From: Pararhizobium sp. A13
GTDB taxonomy: Bacteria > Pseudomonadota > Alphaproteobacteria > Rhizobiales > Rhizobiaceae
NCBI RefSeq assembly: GCF_040126305.1
Contig: NZ_CP149510.1
Span: 4,041,001 to 4,105,000, forward strand
Direction: 5' to 3'
DNA length: 64,000 nt
Shown here: positions 25,905-34,068 of the stretch, piece after piece
How positions within the stretch are numbered: position 1 is the stretch's first letter
Layout: each line of letters opens with the position of its first letter
The notes under the pieces: generated by a model
The model's input: the letters and a program-made list of their open reading frames with translations, nothing else
Told to the model about the DNA's origin: nothing
The model's database searches: none
Position numbers and translations under genes: made by a program

Positions 25905-27608
25905 TCAAACGACCTCCAGCACCCGGTTCGCGGCGGAAACAATGGCCTCGAGAGAGGCCGCCACGATGTTGGTATTGATGCCGACGCCAAAGAGTTTGCC
26001 GCCCGGATACTCCACTTCGACATAGGCGATTGCCGCCGCGTTCGAGCCGTGTTGCAGCGAATGCTCGGAATAATCGGCAACCGACATTTCGACACCGAGA
26101 TAGATCGACAGGGCATTGATGAAACCGTCGATCGGGCCTGTCCCCTTGCCTTCGATCCGCTTCGTTTCGCCCTTGTCGGTGATTTCAGCCGCCACCACGC
26201 GCACGCCCTTGTGCTCGCCCATCGGATAGGTGTGGTGGTCGACGAAGCGGATGCGAGCATTCGGCTGATCGACGTAACGCTCGATGAAGCGCGCGTGGAT
26301 CGCCTTCGACGGCAATTCCTTGCCGTGTTCGTCGGTGATGCGCTGGATATCCTCGCGGAATTCGACCTGCAGATTGCGCGGCAGGTTGATGCCGTAGTCC
26401 TCTTGCAGGATATAGGCGATGCCGCCCTTGCCAGACTGCGAATTGATGCGGATGATCGCCTCATAGGAGCGGCCGACGTCCTGGGGATCGATCGGCAGAT
26501 ACGGCACTTCCCACAGCGGTTTGTTGGCAACCTTGATCGCCTTCATGCCCTTGTTGATCGCATCCTGATGCGAGCCGGAGAAGGCGGTGTAGACCAGTTC
26601 GCCAACGTAAGGGTGGCGCTCGGGAATGACCATCTGGTTGGAATATTCGTAGACGTCCTTGATCCGCTCGATATCCGAGCAATCCAACTGCGGGTCGATC
26701 CCTTGCGTGAACATGTTCAGCCCCAGCGTCACCAAGTCGACATTGCCGGTGCGCTCACCATTGCCGAACAGCGTACCTTCGACGCGGTCGGCGCCGGCCA
26801 TCAGGCCGAGTTCGGTGGCGGCGATGCCGGTGCCACGGTCATTGTGCGGGTGCAGGGAGATGATCAGGTTCTCGCGGTTGTCGAGATTGCGGCACATCCA
26901 TTCGATCTGGTCGGCATAGATGTTCGGTGTCGCCATTTCGACGGTCGAGGGCAGATTGAGGATCAGCTTGTTCTCCGCCGTCGGCTGGATGATCTCCGTC
27001 ACTGCGTTGCAGATTTCCAGTGCGACTTCCAGCTCGGTGCCGGTGAAGCTTTCCGGCGAATATTCGAAGCGGAAACCGCCGCCCGCCTTGGCGGCCATGT
27101 CGGTGATCATCTTGGCGGCATCGGTGGCGATCTGCTTGATGCCCTTGACGTCCTTGCCGAACACCACGCGGCGCTGCAATTCACTGGTGGAATTGTAGAA
27201 ATGGACGATCGGCTTGGTGGCGCCCTGCAGCGCCTCAAAGGTACGCGTGATCAGTTCGGGCCGGCACTGGACCAGCACCTGCAGCGACACGTCGGCTGGA
27301 ACATTGCCTTCCTCGACACACCAGCGGGCGAAGTCGAAATCCGTCTGCGAGGCGGAGGGGAAACCGATCTCGATTTCCTTGAAGCCCATGTCGAGCAAGA
27401 GCTGGAACATCCGGGCCTTGCGGTCGTGGCCCATCGGATCGACCAGCGACTGGTTGCCGTCGCGCAGGTCGACTGAACACCAGATCGGCGCCTTGGTGAT
27501 GGTCTTGCCCGGCCAGGTCCGGTCGGGAATGTTGATCTGCGGATAGGCCTGATATTTGACGGCAGCCTCGGGCATGCCCTGCTTGACGGTGTGGGATTTC
27601 ATGATCAT
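25905..27608 (-). CDS. leuA: 2-isopropylmalate synthase
   Basis: LeuA condenses acetyl-CoA with 2-oxoisovalerate, the committed step of leucine synthesis. The 567-residue protein is the longer LeuA type. The TIM-barrel domain shows APIWCSVDLRDGNQSL early, SLHPHNDRGTGIAATELG with the metal-binding His pair, and GNGERTGNVDL; the C-terminal LeuA regulatory domain carries leucine feedback. ATG 27608 has AAGAGAAG 5 nt upstream; ATG 27602 is an alternative. Upstream lies a Leu-rich leader peptide with hairpins (separate entries), so expression is probably controlled by attenuation as well as by enzyme feedback. Confidence 0.95.
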   Translation of the reverse strand: MIMKSHTVKQGMPEAAVKYQAYPQINIPDRTWPGKTITKAPIWCSVDLRDGNQSLVDPMGHDRKARMFQLLLDMGFKEIEIGFPSASQTDFDFARWCVEEGNVPADVSLQVLVQCRPELITRTFEALQGATKPIVHFYNSTSELQRRVVFGKDVKGIKQIATDAAKMITDMAAKAGGGFRFEYSPESFTGTELEVALEICNAVTEIIQPTAENKLILNLPSTVEMATPNIYADQIEWMCRNLDNRENLIISLHPHNDRGTGIAATELGLMAGADRVEGTLFGNGERTGNVDLVTLGLNMFTQGIDPQLDCSDIERIKDVYEYSNQMVIPERHPYVGELVYTAFSGSHQDAINKGMKAIKVANKPLWEVPYLPIDPQDVGRSYEAIIRINSQSGKGGIAYILQEDYGINLPRNLQVEFREDIQRITDEHGKELPSKAIHARFIERYVDQPNARIRFVDHHTYPMGEHKGVRVVAAEITDKGETKRIEGKGTGPIDGFINALSIYLGVEMSVADYSEHSLQHGSNAAAIAYVEVEYPGGKLFGVGINTNIVAASLEAIVSAANRVLEVV

Positions 27609-27693
27609 TGCGGCTTCTCTTCATGTCTGAGGCGCATTTCCCGCATGCAATAACCGATCGTGGGTCGCAATGCGATGGAAAATGCCGGCTCTT

Positions 27694-27779
27694 CGGGTTC
27701 TTTTCGTCTGCTATTCAGGGAAGGCAAGGAGCTGGGGCCGGTGGGCTTTCGGCCACCGGGCGCTCCTTCAAAGAACCCG
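27694..27779 (-). promoter_or_regulatory. leuA attenuator-type structured leader
   Basis: Read on the minus strand, the end of the leader peptide gene holds CGGGTTCTTT (27770-27779), which is perfectly complementary to AAAGAACCCG at 27694-27703. Between them is a hairpin with outer arms AAGGAGC/GCTCCTT (27762-27768 and 27726-27732) and inner arms CCGGTGG/CCACCGG (27753-27759 and 27738-27744). GCCGGCATTTT follows at about 27679-27689. The leader stop codon overlaps the first arm, so ribosome position would decide which pairing forms. Which fold terminates is not certain. Confidence 0.6.
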
Positions 27780-27887
27780 GCAACCGCGCGTAAGGCCGAG
27801 AAGAAGAAGCGAGGCGCGCGAACGGTCCGCAATGGCGATGTGCCCGCGGGAAACCTGTTCGATGATTTGTGCGCCTGTGTTCGACAT
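27768..27887 (-). CDS. leucine leader peptide
   Basis: This 39-codon reading frame begins at ATG 27887 and ends at TGA 27768. Near its end it encodes SLLLLGL: four consecutive Leu codons (27798-27809), Gly, then another Leu, with a final Leu before the stop. This is the expected form of a leader whose translation stalls when leucyl-tRNA is scarce. A promoter-like TTGCCC-N16-TTATAC ends 8 nt before the ATG, and there is no ribosome binding site, so the transcript is probably leaderless. The first codons are less certain than the Leu run. It lies 159 nt upstream of leuA on the same strand. Confidence 0.72.
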   Translation of the reverse strand: MSNTGAQIIEQVSRGHIAIADRSRASLLLLGLTRGCRVL

Positions 27888-27895
27888 GAAGCGGT

Positions 27896-27923
27896 GTATA
27901 ACCGGAGACGAGCGGAAGGGCAA
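27896..27923 (-). promoter_or_regulatory. promoter of leuA leader
   Basis: On the minus strand TTGCCC (27918-27923) and TTATAC (27896-27901) are spaced by 16 nt. The -10 element ends 8 nt before the leader ATG, which would place the transcript start at or next to that ATG. The arrangement mirrors the trpE(G) leader promoter in this window. Confidence 0.55.
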
Positions 27924-27939
27924 GCGCAGATCGCCTTCA

Positions 27940-27968
27940 TTGAAAATGTGGCCACTTGCAGCTACATT
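27940..27968 (+). promoter_or_regulatory. promoter of Phd/PIN toxin-antitoxin operon
   Basis: TTGAAA (27940-27945), a 17-nt spacer and TACATT (27963-27968) lie 6 nt before the antitoxin ATG. No ribosome binding site is present, so the antitoxin message is probably leaderless. The site is back-to-back with the leuA leader promoter. Confidence 0.55.
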
Positions 27969-27974
27969 ATCCCC

Positions 27975-28250
27975 ATGACCCAGGTATCGATCCGCGAAGC
28001 CAAGAACAAGCTGACCGAACTCGCCCGCCGCGTCGAGGCCGGTGAGACGATCACGGTGACCCGCAACGGCAAGCCGGTGATGGAGCTTGTGCCAGTAAGG
28101 AAGAAGGGCGGGATCAACTGGGAGGGTCTAGCGGCCTACAAGAAGGAACGCGGGATCACGAATTTCTTCGGTGAAATTCCGGCGGATTTCGACGATCCGT
28201 TGCCCGAGGACTTCTTGATTACGCCGCTGCCGCCTTTCCCGGAGAAATAA
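27975..28250 (+). CDS. Phd/YefM-type antitoxin
   Basis: This 91-residue antitoxin starts MTQVSIREAKNKLTELARRV and continues ETITVTRNGKPVMELVPV, the DNA-binding fold of the Phd/YefM family. The C-terminal tail after KKGGINWEGLAAYKK is longer and proline-rich (PPFPEK) and should wrap the toxin. It precedes the PIN toxin by 2 nt and presumably represses the shared promoter. I rejected the long in-frame extension back to 27660 because a promoter and leaderless ATG are visible at 27940-27977 and the family begins here. Confidence 0.88.
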   Translation: MTQVSIREAKNKLTELARRVEAGETITVTRNGKPVMELVPVRKKGGINWEGLAAYKKERGITNFFGEIPADFDDPLPEDFLITPLPPFPEK

Positions 28251-28252
28251 TC

Positions 28253-28642
28253 ATGTCCCATCTGTTGGACACACATATCTTTATCGCGCTGATCGAAGAT
28301 CGCTTTAAAGAGCTCCCCTTCGTCGTCCGACAAGAGGTTGAGGCGTCAGGCCATCAGCTTTACCTGAGTGTTGCCAGCCTTTGGGAAATTGCCATCAAAT
28401 GGCGGATCGGCAAGCTGCCGCTGAAATCCACACTTGAGGGACTGCCCGATGCAGCAAAGCGCGCCGGCATAACCCTTTTGCTGATCAACGAACGCCACGC
28501 CCTTGCCCATGTCGAGCCCGAGCCGCCGACGCGCGATCCCTTCGACCGGCTTCTGCTCGCCCAGTGCGCAGTGGAAGATATGAAGCTCGTCACCATTGAT
28601 TCCGCGCTCGCCGGTCACCCGCTCTCCGCGACGGCAAGCTGA
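28253..28642 (+). CDS. PIN-domain toxin (VapC-like RNase)
   Basis: This is a 129-residue PIN domain. The acidic metal-binding set is complete: Asp6 in LLDTH, Glu45 in LWEIAIK, Asp95/Asp98 in RDPFDRLL and Asp116 in TIDSAL. VapC-type toxins are Mg-dependent RNases that cut tRNA or rRNA. The start is supported by GGAGA inside the antitoxin 3' end. It forms a type II toxin-antitoxin pair with the upstream Phd-like gene, inserted between leuA and clpP. The RNA target is unknown. Confidence 0.9.
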   Translation: MSHLLDTHIFIALIEDRFKELPFVVRQEVEASGHQLYLSVASLWEIAIKWRIGKLPLKSTLEGLPDAAKRAGITLLLINERHALAHVEPEPPTRDPFDRLLLAQCAVEDMKLVTIDSALAGHPLSATAS

Positions 28643-28644
28643 CA

Positions 28645-28676
28645 AACAAAAAACCCCGCCGGAAAACCAGCGGGGG
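28645..28676 (-). terminator. intrinsic terminator after clpP
   Basis: On the minus strand CCCCGC and GCGGGG arms (28671-28676 and 28654-28659) with a roughly 10-nt loop are followed by TTTTTTGTTTG. It ends the clpP transcript and begins 2 bp after the convergent toxin gene. Confidence 0.8.
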
Positions 28677-28700
28677 TCGAAAGACTGTAAGTCGAAAAGC

Positions 28701-29282
28701 TCAGATATCGGCCTGCGACGTGATGATCCGCGAAACGAGGCCGTACGACTTGGCTTCCTCGCCAGACAGCCAGTAGTCGCGGTCGGTGTCCTTGGCGATC
28801 TTTTCAATCGGCTGGCCGGTAGCTTCCGAGAAGATCCTGTTCAGGCGCTCGTTCATCTTGAGGATCTCGCGGGCCTGGATCTCGATGTCGGACGCCATGC
28901 CGCGCGTACCACCGGACGGTTGGTGCAACAGAAAGCGTGTGTTCGGCAGGCAAAGGCGCCGCTCCTTCGGAGCCGCGACGTAGATCAGCGCACCGGCGGA
29001 GGCGACCCAGCCCGTACCGATCATCCAGACCTTCGGCTTGATGAACTTGATCATGTCGTGGATCGAATCACCGGATTCGACGTGTCCGCCAGGCGAGTTC
29101 ACGTAGATACGGATATCCTCGTCACTGGCGGCGGCAAGCGCCACGAGTTGCGAGCAGACCTTCTGCGCCAGTTCCTGATTGATCGGGCCATAGATGAAAA
29201 TCGAGCGCGACTTGAACAGATTCGCCTCGGTTTCTTTGCCCAAAGGCAGTTCCGTCTTCTTGTCGTCTTCGTCTTCGTTCAT
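28701..29282 (-). CDS. clpP: ATP-dependent Clp protease proteolytic subunit (ClpP paralogue)
   Basis: This is a 193-residue ClpP-fold serine protease. The triad is visible: Ser95 in GWVASAGA, His120 in LLHQPSGG and Asp165 in KIAKDTDRD. The motifs deviate from the housekeeping consensus (ASMGA and HQPLGG), and the N-terminus is acidic ([11 protein letters not shown]), which suggests an accessory paralogue like the extra ClpP copies found in rhizobia. ATG 29282 gives normal length; GGGAG lies upstream. It would assemble in tetradecameric rings with a Clp ATPase encoded elsewhere. The gene is monocistronic and divergent from hupE. Confidence 0.92.
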   Translation of the reverse strand: MNEDEDDKKTELPLGKETEANLFKSRSIFIYGPINQELAQKVCSQLVALAAASDEDIRIYVNSPGGHVESGDSIHDMIKFIKPKVWMIGTGWVASAGALIYVAAPKERRLCLPNTRFLLHQPSGGTRGMASDIEIQAREILKMNERLNRIFSEATGQPIEKIAKDTDRDYWLSGEEAKSYGLVSRIITSQADI

Positions 29283-29528
29283 CCGCTGTCTCCCGCGAAA
29301 TAAAATCAATTGTCCTGCCGCAGTCAGATAAGGCGACTCGACTGCGAAAACAATGCAACAAAAGCGGATGGGTATGAAAGCGCAATCAGCAGCGCATAGT
29401 ATGGTAAAGACAAGAGGTAAGGCAAATGCCGTATGGACAGGAGAGCATTGCGACATAAGATGCCGGTGTCACGAATTCGCATCCGGCGGGACTGCCTCCC
29501 ACACTCCCGCCCTCCAGTGGGGACCTCC

Positions 29529-30107
29529 ATGAAAAGACGCCTTCTTCTTGCCGCATTGGCCTTCGCCGCTTCGACTGCTCCCGCCTTCGCCCATCTCGAT
29601 CCGGCCGAGCACGGTTCGCTGATGGCAGGGTTCACCCATCCGCTTTCGGGCCTCGACCATATCCTGGTGATGATCGCCGTCGGCCTCTGGGCGGCGCAGA
29701 TCGGCGGACGCGCGCTCTGGGCTATTCCAACCGCGTTCGTCGGCACGATGGCCTTCGGCTTTGCTCTGGTCATGACGGGCACTCAGCTGCCCCTGGTCGA
29801 GCCGGCAATCCTTGCTTCCGTTGTCGCGCTCGGCCTGCTGGTCGCCATGGCCGTGCGTTTGCGGACGGCTGCCTGCGCCGCCATTGTCGGCGTCTTCGCG
29901 CTTTTCCACGGCTACGCCCATGGCGGCGAGTTGGGTGCGGCGGGCGCCCTGCCCTTCAGTACCGGCTTCGTCATCGCGACGGCGCTTCTGCATGTGGCCG
30001 GCATCGGCCTTGGTCTCGGCATCAGCCGCTTGTCTTCCGGCGGAATCTTTTCCCGGCTCCTTGGCGGCCTGACCGCGTTTGCCGGCCTTGCGCTGATCTT
30101 CAACTGA
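29529..30107 (+). CDS. HupE/UreJ-family membrane protein
   Basis: This 192-residue inner-membrane protein has a signal-like first helix (RRLLLAALAFAASTAPAFAH) and the HupE/UreJ hallmark HPLSGLDHILVMIAVGLWAA at about 38-57. Further helices follow, with FALFHGYAHGGE. Family members are thought to carry nickel or cobalt across the inner membrane, and the His/Asp-rich first motif probably binds the metal. No hydrogenase or urease genes are nearby, so the link to either enzyme is not shown here. ATG 29529 has GGGGA upstream. A perfect 11-bp terminator follows. Confidence 0.9.
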   Translation: MKRRLLLAALAFAASTAPAFAHLDPAEHGSLMAGFTHPLSGLDHILVMIAVGLWAAQIGGRALWAIPTAFVGTMAFGFALVMTGTQLPLVEPAILASVVALGLLVAMAVRLRTAACAAIVGVFALFHGYAHGGELGAAGALPFSTGFVIATALLHVAGIGLGLGISRLSSGGIFSRLLGGLTAFAGLALIFN

Positions 30108-30125
30108 TCGCCGGCCTTCAAAAAG

Positions 30126-30153
30126 AAACGGCGGGCCAAAAGCCCGCCGTTTT
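30126..30153. terminator. bidirectional intrinsic terminator
   Basis: AAACGGCGGGC (30126-30136) and GCCCGCCGTTT (30142-30152) form a perfect 11-bp stem with a 5-nt loop, flanked by A and T runs. It lies between convergent hupE and queF. Confidence 0.85.
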
Positions 30154-30157
30154 CATT

Positions 30158-30622
30158 TCAGCCGCGACCGCGATAGGTCGGCACGCCCTGATCTGGCAAC
30201 CAGACGCCTTCCGGCGGCGCACCCGTCTGCCAGAAAACATCGATCGGAATGCCGCCGCGCGGATACCAGTAAGCCCCGATCCTCAGCCACTTCGGATCGA
30301 GCAGTTCCACGATGCGCTTGGCGATATAGATCGAACAATCCTCGTGAAAGGCGCCGTGGTTGCGGAACGCGTGCAGGAAAAGTTTCAGCGATTTCGATTC
30401 CACCAGCCAATCGCCCGGCAGATAGTCGATGACGATATGAGCGAAATCCGGCTGCCCGGTCATCGGGCAAAGCGACGTGAATTCCGGCGCGGTGAAACGC
30501 ACGACGAAGCCCATGCCGGCATTGCCGTTCGGCACACGCTCCAGTACGGCGTCTTCCGGGCTTTGCGGCGCAGCCACGTTCTGTCCGAGCTGCGAGAGGC
30601 CGGATACATCGGTTTTTGTCAT
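30158..30622 (-). CDS. queF: NADPH-dependent 7-cyano-7-deazaguanine reductase
   Basis: QueF reduces preQ0 to preQ1 in the synthesis of the tRNA nucleoside queuosine. The 154-residue protein is the short (unimodular, YkvM-like) type. The catalytic Cys52 lies in [12 protein letters not shown], with Asp59, and the QueF motif [20 protein letters not shown] spans 75-94. Its ATG overlaps the stop of the cation efflux gene as ATGA (30619-30622), so it is the second gene of that operon. No preQ1 riboswitch was recognised upstream of the operon. Confidence 0.95.
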   Translation of the reverse strand: MTKTDVSGLSQLGQNVAAPQSPEDAVLERVPNGNAGMGFVVRFTAPEFTSLCPMTGQPDFAHIVIDYLPGDWLVESKSLKLFLHAFRNHGAFHEDCSIYIAKRIVELLDPKWLRIGAYWYPRGGIPIDVFWQTGAPPEGVWLPDQGVPTYRGRG

Positions 30623-31539
30623 TTTTTCATTCCTTCAACAACCTTGACCCTGATCCCGTGGGCCTTTTCGCCTTCCGGCTCGACATGGATGGTGATCTTC
30701 GCACCCCGATTGACCTCACGGATCGAGTCTTCCAGGCGATCGCAGATGTCGTGCGCGTCGCCGACGGGCATCGTGGCCGGAACCACCATGTGAAATTCGA
30801 CGAAGATCGCCGGCCCGGCTTGCCGGGTCTTCAGATCATGCACCCCGAGCGAACCGGCCGCATGGGTCGCGATCGCCTGCTTGATGGCGGCCTCTTCTTC
30901 CTCGGATACCGCCCTGTCCATCAGCCCGTCGATCGAGCGCGCGATCACCTTCCAGCCCTGATAAAGAATGTTGCAGGCGACGACGACGGCAAGCAGCGGG
31001 TCAAGCACCGCATAGCCGCTGACGATGGCCAGCACAAGGCCGACCAGCACGCCCGCCGAGGTCACGACGTCGGACATGATATGATGTCCGTCCGCAGACA
31101 AGGCGGGAGAGCGGTAGGCTCTTCCGGCGCGGATCAGCGCATAGGCCCATATAGCATTGATGATGCCGGCCAACAAATTGATCGCCAGACCGAGCGCGGG
31201 CGTTTCCGGCAGCCTTGGCGACAGAATGGCCGGTATGGCTTCAGAAACGATCAACAGGGCGGCGACAACGATCAACACGCCCTCGATGACCGCCGAGAAA
31301 TATTCGGCCTTGTGGTGACCAAAGGGATGACTGGCATCGGCAGGTTTGGCCGCATAGCCGATCACGACGAAAGCAACGATGGCGGCCACCACGTTGACGA
31401 TCGATTCCAGCCCGTCGGACAGCAACGCCACCGAGCCGGTCAGCCACCAGGCGAGCATCTTCAGCCCCAGCACGGCAACCGCGATCGGGATACCCCAGAA
31501 CGCCAGGCGCTGCGCCGCCGACACCTCCTGCCTCACCAT
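30619..31539 (-). CDS. cation diffusion facilitator (metal efflux) transporter
   Basis: This 306-residue CDF transporter exports divalent metals by proton antiport at the inner membrane. Six membrane helices are predicted. Metal-site residues are visible in [14 protein letters not shown] (second helix) and [14 protein letters not shown] (fifth helix), and [14 protein letters not shown] is the typical cytosolic motif. A C-terminal cytoplasmic domain ([19 protein letters not shown]) should sense metal. ATG 31539 is set by AAGGAGAAGG. A promoter-like TTGACA-N17-CATACG and a 17-bp hairpin lie upstream. The coupled downstream gene is queF. Metal specificity (Zn, Fe, Mn) cannot be assigned. Confidence 0.9.
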   Translation of the reverse strand: MVRQEVSAAQRLAFWGIPIAVAVLGLKMLAWWLTGSVALLSDGLESIVNVVAAIVAFVVIGYAAKPADASHPFGHHKAEYFSAVIEGVLIVVAALLIVSEAIPAILSPRLPETPALGLAINLLAGIINAIWAYALIRAGRAYRSPALSADGHHIMSDVVTSAGVLVGLVLAIVSGYAVLDPLLAVVVACNILYQGWKVIARSIDGLMDRAVSEEEEAAIKQAIATHAAGSLGVHDLKTRQAGPAIFVEFHMVVPATMPVGDAHDICDRLEDSIREVNRGAKITIHVEPEGEKAHGIRVKVVEGMKK

Positions 31540-31591
31540 TGCCTTCTCCTTGCACATGCAAACGAATTGCAAAAACCAGTTCTCTAGAACG

Positions 31592-31633
31592 CCGAAACCG
31601 CTGAAGCGGCGAGGAGCGCTTCAGCGGTTTCGG
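31592..31633. repeat. 17-bp perfect hairpin in the leader of the CDF gene
   Basis: CCGAAACCGCTGAAGCG (31592-31608) and its exact complement at 31617-31633 enclose an 8-nt loop. It lies between the probable CDF promoter and the CDF start and also downstream of trpE(G). There is no T-run. It could be a REP-type repeat, a transcript-stabilising element or a regulatory leader structure. Confidence 0.6.
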
Positions 31634-31641
31634 ATAGCGTG

Positions 31642-31670
31642 CGTATGGTTCAAAGCGACCGACTTGTCAA
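31642..31670 (-). promoter_or_regulatory. possible promoter of CDF-queF operon
   Basis: On the minus strand TTGACA (31665-31670) and CATACG (31642-31647) are spaced by 17 nt. The -35 is perfect and the -10 is poor. Confidence 0.4.
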
Positions 31671-31716
31671 AGCCTCGTTGGCAGAACAACGCATGGCGGC
31701 TCAAACACTGCAGTGG

Positions 31717-33906
31717 CTACGCAGCCTTGATCTTAGCTCGCTTGGCAAGATGCGCCACCACATTCTCGATCATCCGCATGCCGGCATCGCCACCGAGCGT
31801 CATGATCGATTCCGGGTGGAACTGCACGGCGGCGATCGGCTCCTTCATGTGCTCGATGCCCATGATCGTGCCGTCATCGCTCTCGGCCGTGATCATGAAC
31901 TCGCGCGGCAGCGTCGAGGGATCGGCGAAGATCGAGTGGTAGCGGCCGACCGTCACTTCCTTGCCAAGGCCAGAGAAGACGATGCCGGGCTCGAGCACGC
32001 GGATGCGCGACGGCTTGCCGTGCATCGGGATGGCGAGTTGGCGCAGATCGCCGCCATAGGCTTCCGCCAGCGCCTGCAGGCCGAGGCAGACACCGAAGAT
32101 CGGCAGGTCACGGGCACGCGCCTTCTTGATCGTCGCCTTGCAGTCGAAATCCTTCGGCATGCCGGGACCGGGCGACAGAACGACGAGATCCGGCTTCACC
32201 CTGTCGAAAATTTCCTCGGCGACCGGGGTGCGGACGGTCGTGACCGTCGCGCCGGTCTGGCGGAAATAGTTTGCCAGCGTGTGGACGAAACTGTCCTCGT
32301 GATCGACGAGCAGGATGTTGACACCGGTACCGACGGCGGCGACGTCGCGGCCCGCACCGCGGGTGTTGGCGGATTTTGCATCGCGGATCGCTGCGATCAT
32401 GGCGGAGGCCTTCAGTTCGGTTTCGGCTTCTTCTTCTTCCGGATTGCTGTCGTTGAGCAAGGTGGCACCCGCGCGCACCTCGGCAATGCCGTCCTTGATG
32501 CGGATGGTGCGCAGCGTCAGACCGGTATTCATGTCGCCGTTGAAGCCAACCATGCCGATGGCCCCGCCATACCATGCGCGCGGGCTCTTTTCATGGGCTT
32601 CGATGAAGCGCATGGCCCACAGCTTCGGAGCACCGGTGACGGTAACGGCCCAGGCGTGGCTGAGGAAACCGTCGAAAGCATCCATGTCGTCGCGCAGACG
32701 GCCTTCGATGTGGTCGACCGTATGGATCAGGCGCGAATACATCTCGATCTGGCGGCGGCCGATGACCTTGACGGAACCGGGCACGCAAACTCTGGACTTG
32801 TCGTTGCGGTCGACGTCCGAGCACATGGTCAGCTCGGACTCGTCCTTCTTGGAATTGAGCAGCTTGAGGATCTGTTCCGAGTCGGCGATCGGGTCGTCGC
32901 CGCGCTTGATCGTGCCGGAAATCGGGCAGGTCTCGATGCGGCGACCGGACACACGCACGAACATTTCCGGCGAGGCACCGACCAGATATTCCTGATTGCC
33001 GAGATTGATGAAGAAGGAATAGGGCGACGGGTTGATCGCCTTCAGGCGGTTGGAGATTTCCGAAGGCTTGCTCTCGCAGCGCTCGAAGAACTTCTGGCCC
33101 GGCACGACTTCGAAGAGATCGCCGCGGCGGAAGCTTTCCTTCGCTTTGACGACAAGCTCGGCATATTCGCCCGGACGGTGATCCCCATGTGGCGGGATGC
33201 TGTCGATGGTTTGGAACGGCTCCGGCGCGATATCGCCGGCCTTTCCTTCCGTCGTCTTGCCGTCCTTGGCGAAATCATAGCGGTCGATCCAGGCCTTGGC
33301 GGCATAGTGATCGACGACGAGGATTTCGTCGGGCAGGAACAGCACCATGTCGCGCTGGTCGTCGGGGCGCTTCAGCTTCAGCTCGATCGCGTCGAACTGG
33401 AAGGCGAGATCGTAGCCGAAGGCGCCATAGAGCCCAAGGCTCGAATCTTCCTGTGAATAGAACAGGCCCGTGACGGCGCGCAGCACAGTGAACACCGTCG
33501 GGATCTTCGAGCGCTCTTCTTCGGTAAAGACCCGGTCCGGCGTGTTGATCGTCAGATCGAGACGCCGGCTCGTGGAGGCTCCAAGCGTGATGTCGGCGAT
33601 CCCGGCGAGATGCTTGGAAATCATCGACAGCAACGCTTCGCCACGCTCGTTGTAGGCTTCGACCCAGAGCGAACGGCCGAACGAGGAGATCGCGAGCGGC
33701 GGATCGATGATCGCCGTGTCCCAGCGGGTATAGCGACCCGGATATTCATAGTTGGAGGAAAACACGGCTCCCCGGCGTTCGTCGAGCCGGTCGACATAGC
33801 TCGCGATCGCCTCGCCATAGGGCGCCTCGCGCCGCCGGCGGGTGACGGAAATGCCGCCCTTGGTGGTATAGGCTTCCGCACCGTCTTCAAGAATTGTCGT
33901 CGCCAT
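31717..33906 (-). CDS. trpE(G): fused anthranilate synthase TrpE-TrpG
   Basis: This 729-residue fusion makes anthranilate from chorismate and glutamine, the first step of tryptophan synthesis. The N-terminal two thirds is the chorismate-binding TrpE part ([13 protein letters not shown] and [15 protein letters not shown] are recognisable). From about residue 520 the glutamine amidotransferase TrpG part follows, with the nucleophile Cys607 in FGVCLGLQ and His697/Glu699 in QFHPES. Fusion of the two subunits is the usual state in rhizobia. Upstream are a Trp leader peptide and a classical attenuator, so expression responds to tryptophan supply. Confidence 0.96.
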   Translation of the reverse strand: MATTILEDGAEAYTTKGGISVTRRRREAPYGEAIASYVDRLDERRGAVFSSNYEYPGRYTRWDTAIIDPPLAISSFGRSLWVEAYNERGEALLSMISKHLAGIADITLGASTSRRLDLTINTPDRVFTEEERSKIPTVFTVLRAVTGLFYSQEDSSLGLYGAFGYDLAFQFDAIELKLKRPDDQRDMVLFLPDEILVVDHYAAKAWIDRYDFAKDGKTTEGKAGDIAPEPFQTIDSIPPHGDHRPGEYAELVVKAKESFRRGDLFEVVPGQKFFERCESKPSEISNRLKAINPSPYSFFINLGNQEYLVGASPEMFVRVSGRRIETCPISGTIKRGDDPIADSEQILKLLNSKKDESELTMCSDVDRNDKSRVCVPGSVKVIGRRQIEMYSRLIHTVDHIEGRLRDDMDAFDGFLSHAWAVTVTGAPKLWAMRFIEAHEKSPRAWYGGAIGMVGFNGDMNTGLTLRTIRIKDGIAEVRAGATLLNDSNPEEEEAETELKASAMIAAIRDAKSANTRGAGRDVAAVGTGVNILLVDHEDSFVHTLANYFRQTGATVTTVRTPVAEEIFDRVKPDLVVLSPGPGMPKDFDCKATIKKARARDLPIFGVCLGLQALAEAYGGDLRQLAIPMHGKPSRIRVLEPGIVFSGLGKEVTVGRYHSIFADPSTLPREFMITAESDDGTIMGIEHMKEPIAAVQFHPESIMTLGGDAGMRMIENVVAHLAKRAKIKAA

Positions 33907-33948
33907 TTTTCGCTCCGTTCAGGCCCGTCATTCCTGCGGCCCGAATAC

Positions 33949-33980
33949 AAAAAAGCCGCCTCGAAACTTCCGGGCGGCTT
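33949..33980 (-). terminator. trp attenuator terminator
   Basis: On the minus strand AAGCCGCC (33973-33980) and GGCGGCTT (33953-33960) form an 8-bp stem with a 12-nt loop, running into six T residues (33949-33954). GCGGC at 34010-34014 can pair with GCCGC at 33974-33978, giving the competing antiterminator. Confidence 0.9.
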
Positions 33981-34015
33981 ATCGTCTCAATCACGCATGA
34001 CTGGTCAAGGCCGCT

Positions 34016-34060
34016 TCAGCGAGCCCACCACCAGATCGAAAGGATGCGTGCCTGTGTCAT
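34016..34060 (-). CDS. trpL: tryptophan leader peptide TrpL
   Basis: ATG 34060 to TGA 34016 encodes the 14-residue peptide MTQARILSIWWWAR, with three consecutive Trp codons. It closely resembles the S. meliloti leader peptide peTrpL, which ends in ISIWWWAR. Stalling at the Trp codons would favour the antiterminator and trpE(G) expression. A TTGCGC-N16-CTAACA promoter ends 8 nt before the ATG and there is no ribosome binding site, so the message is probably leaderless, as in S. meliloti. Confidence 0.92.
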   Translation of the reverse strand: MTQARILSIWWWAR

Positions 34061-34068
34061 GGCGAAAT

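Larger units (their letters stand above)
33949..34060 (-). ncRNA. trp leader/attenuator RNA (rnTrpL-like)
   Basis: The RNA from about 34060 to the attenuator T-run at 33949 corresponds in position and content to the S. meliloti attenuated leader rnTrpL, which acts as a trans-acting sRNA there. It comprises the leader peptide gene, an antiterminator arm and the terminator. Trans activity in this organism is inferred by homology only. Confidence 0.7.

Noticed and set aside
27605..27955. 116-codon minus-strand frame covering the leuA leader
   Set aside because: It is Arg/Ser-rich with no family, and another frame in the same place encodes a Leu-run leader peptide with a promoter and attenuator-like stems.
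31639..33456. 605-codon plus-strand frame opposite trpE(G)
   Set aside because: trpE(G) has all catalytic residues and an attenuator in the right orientation. The opposite frame has none.
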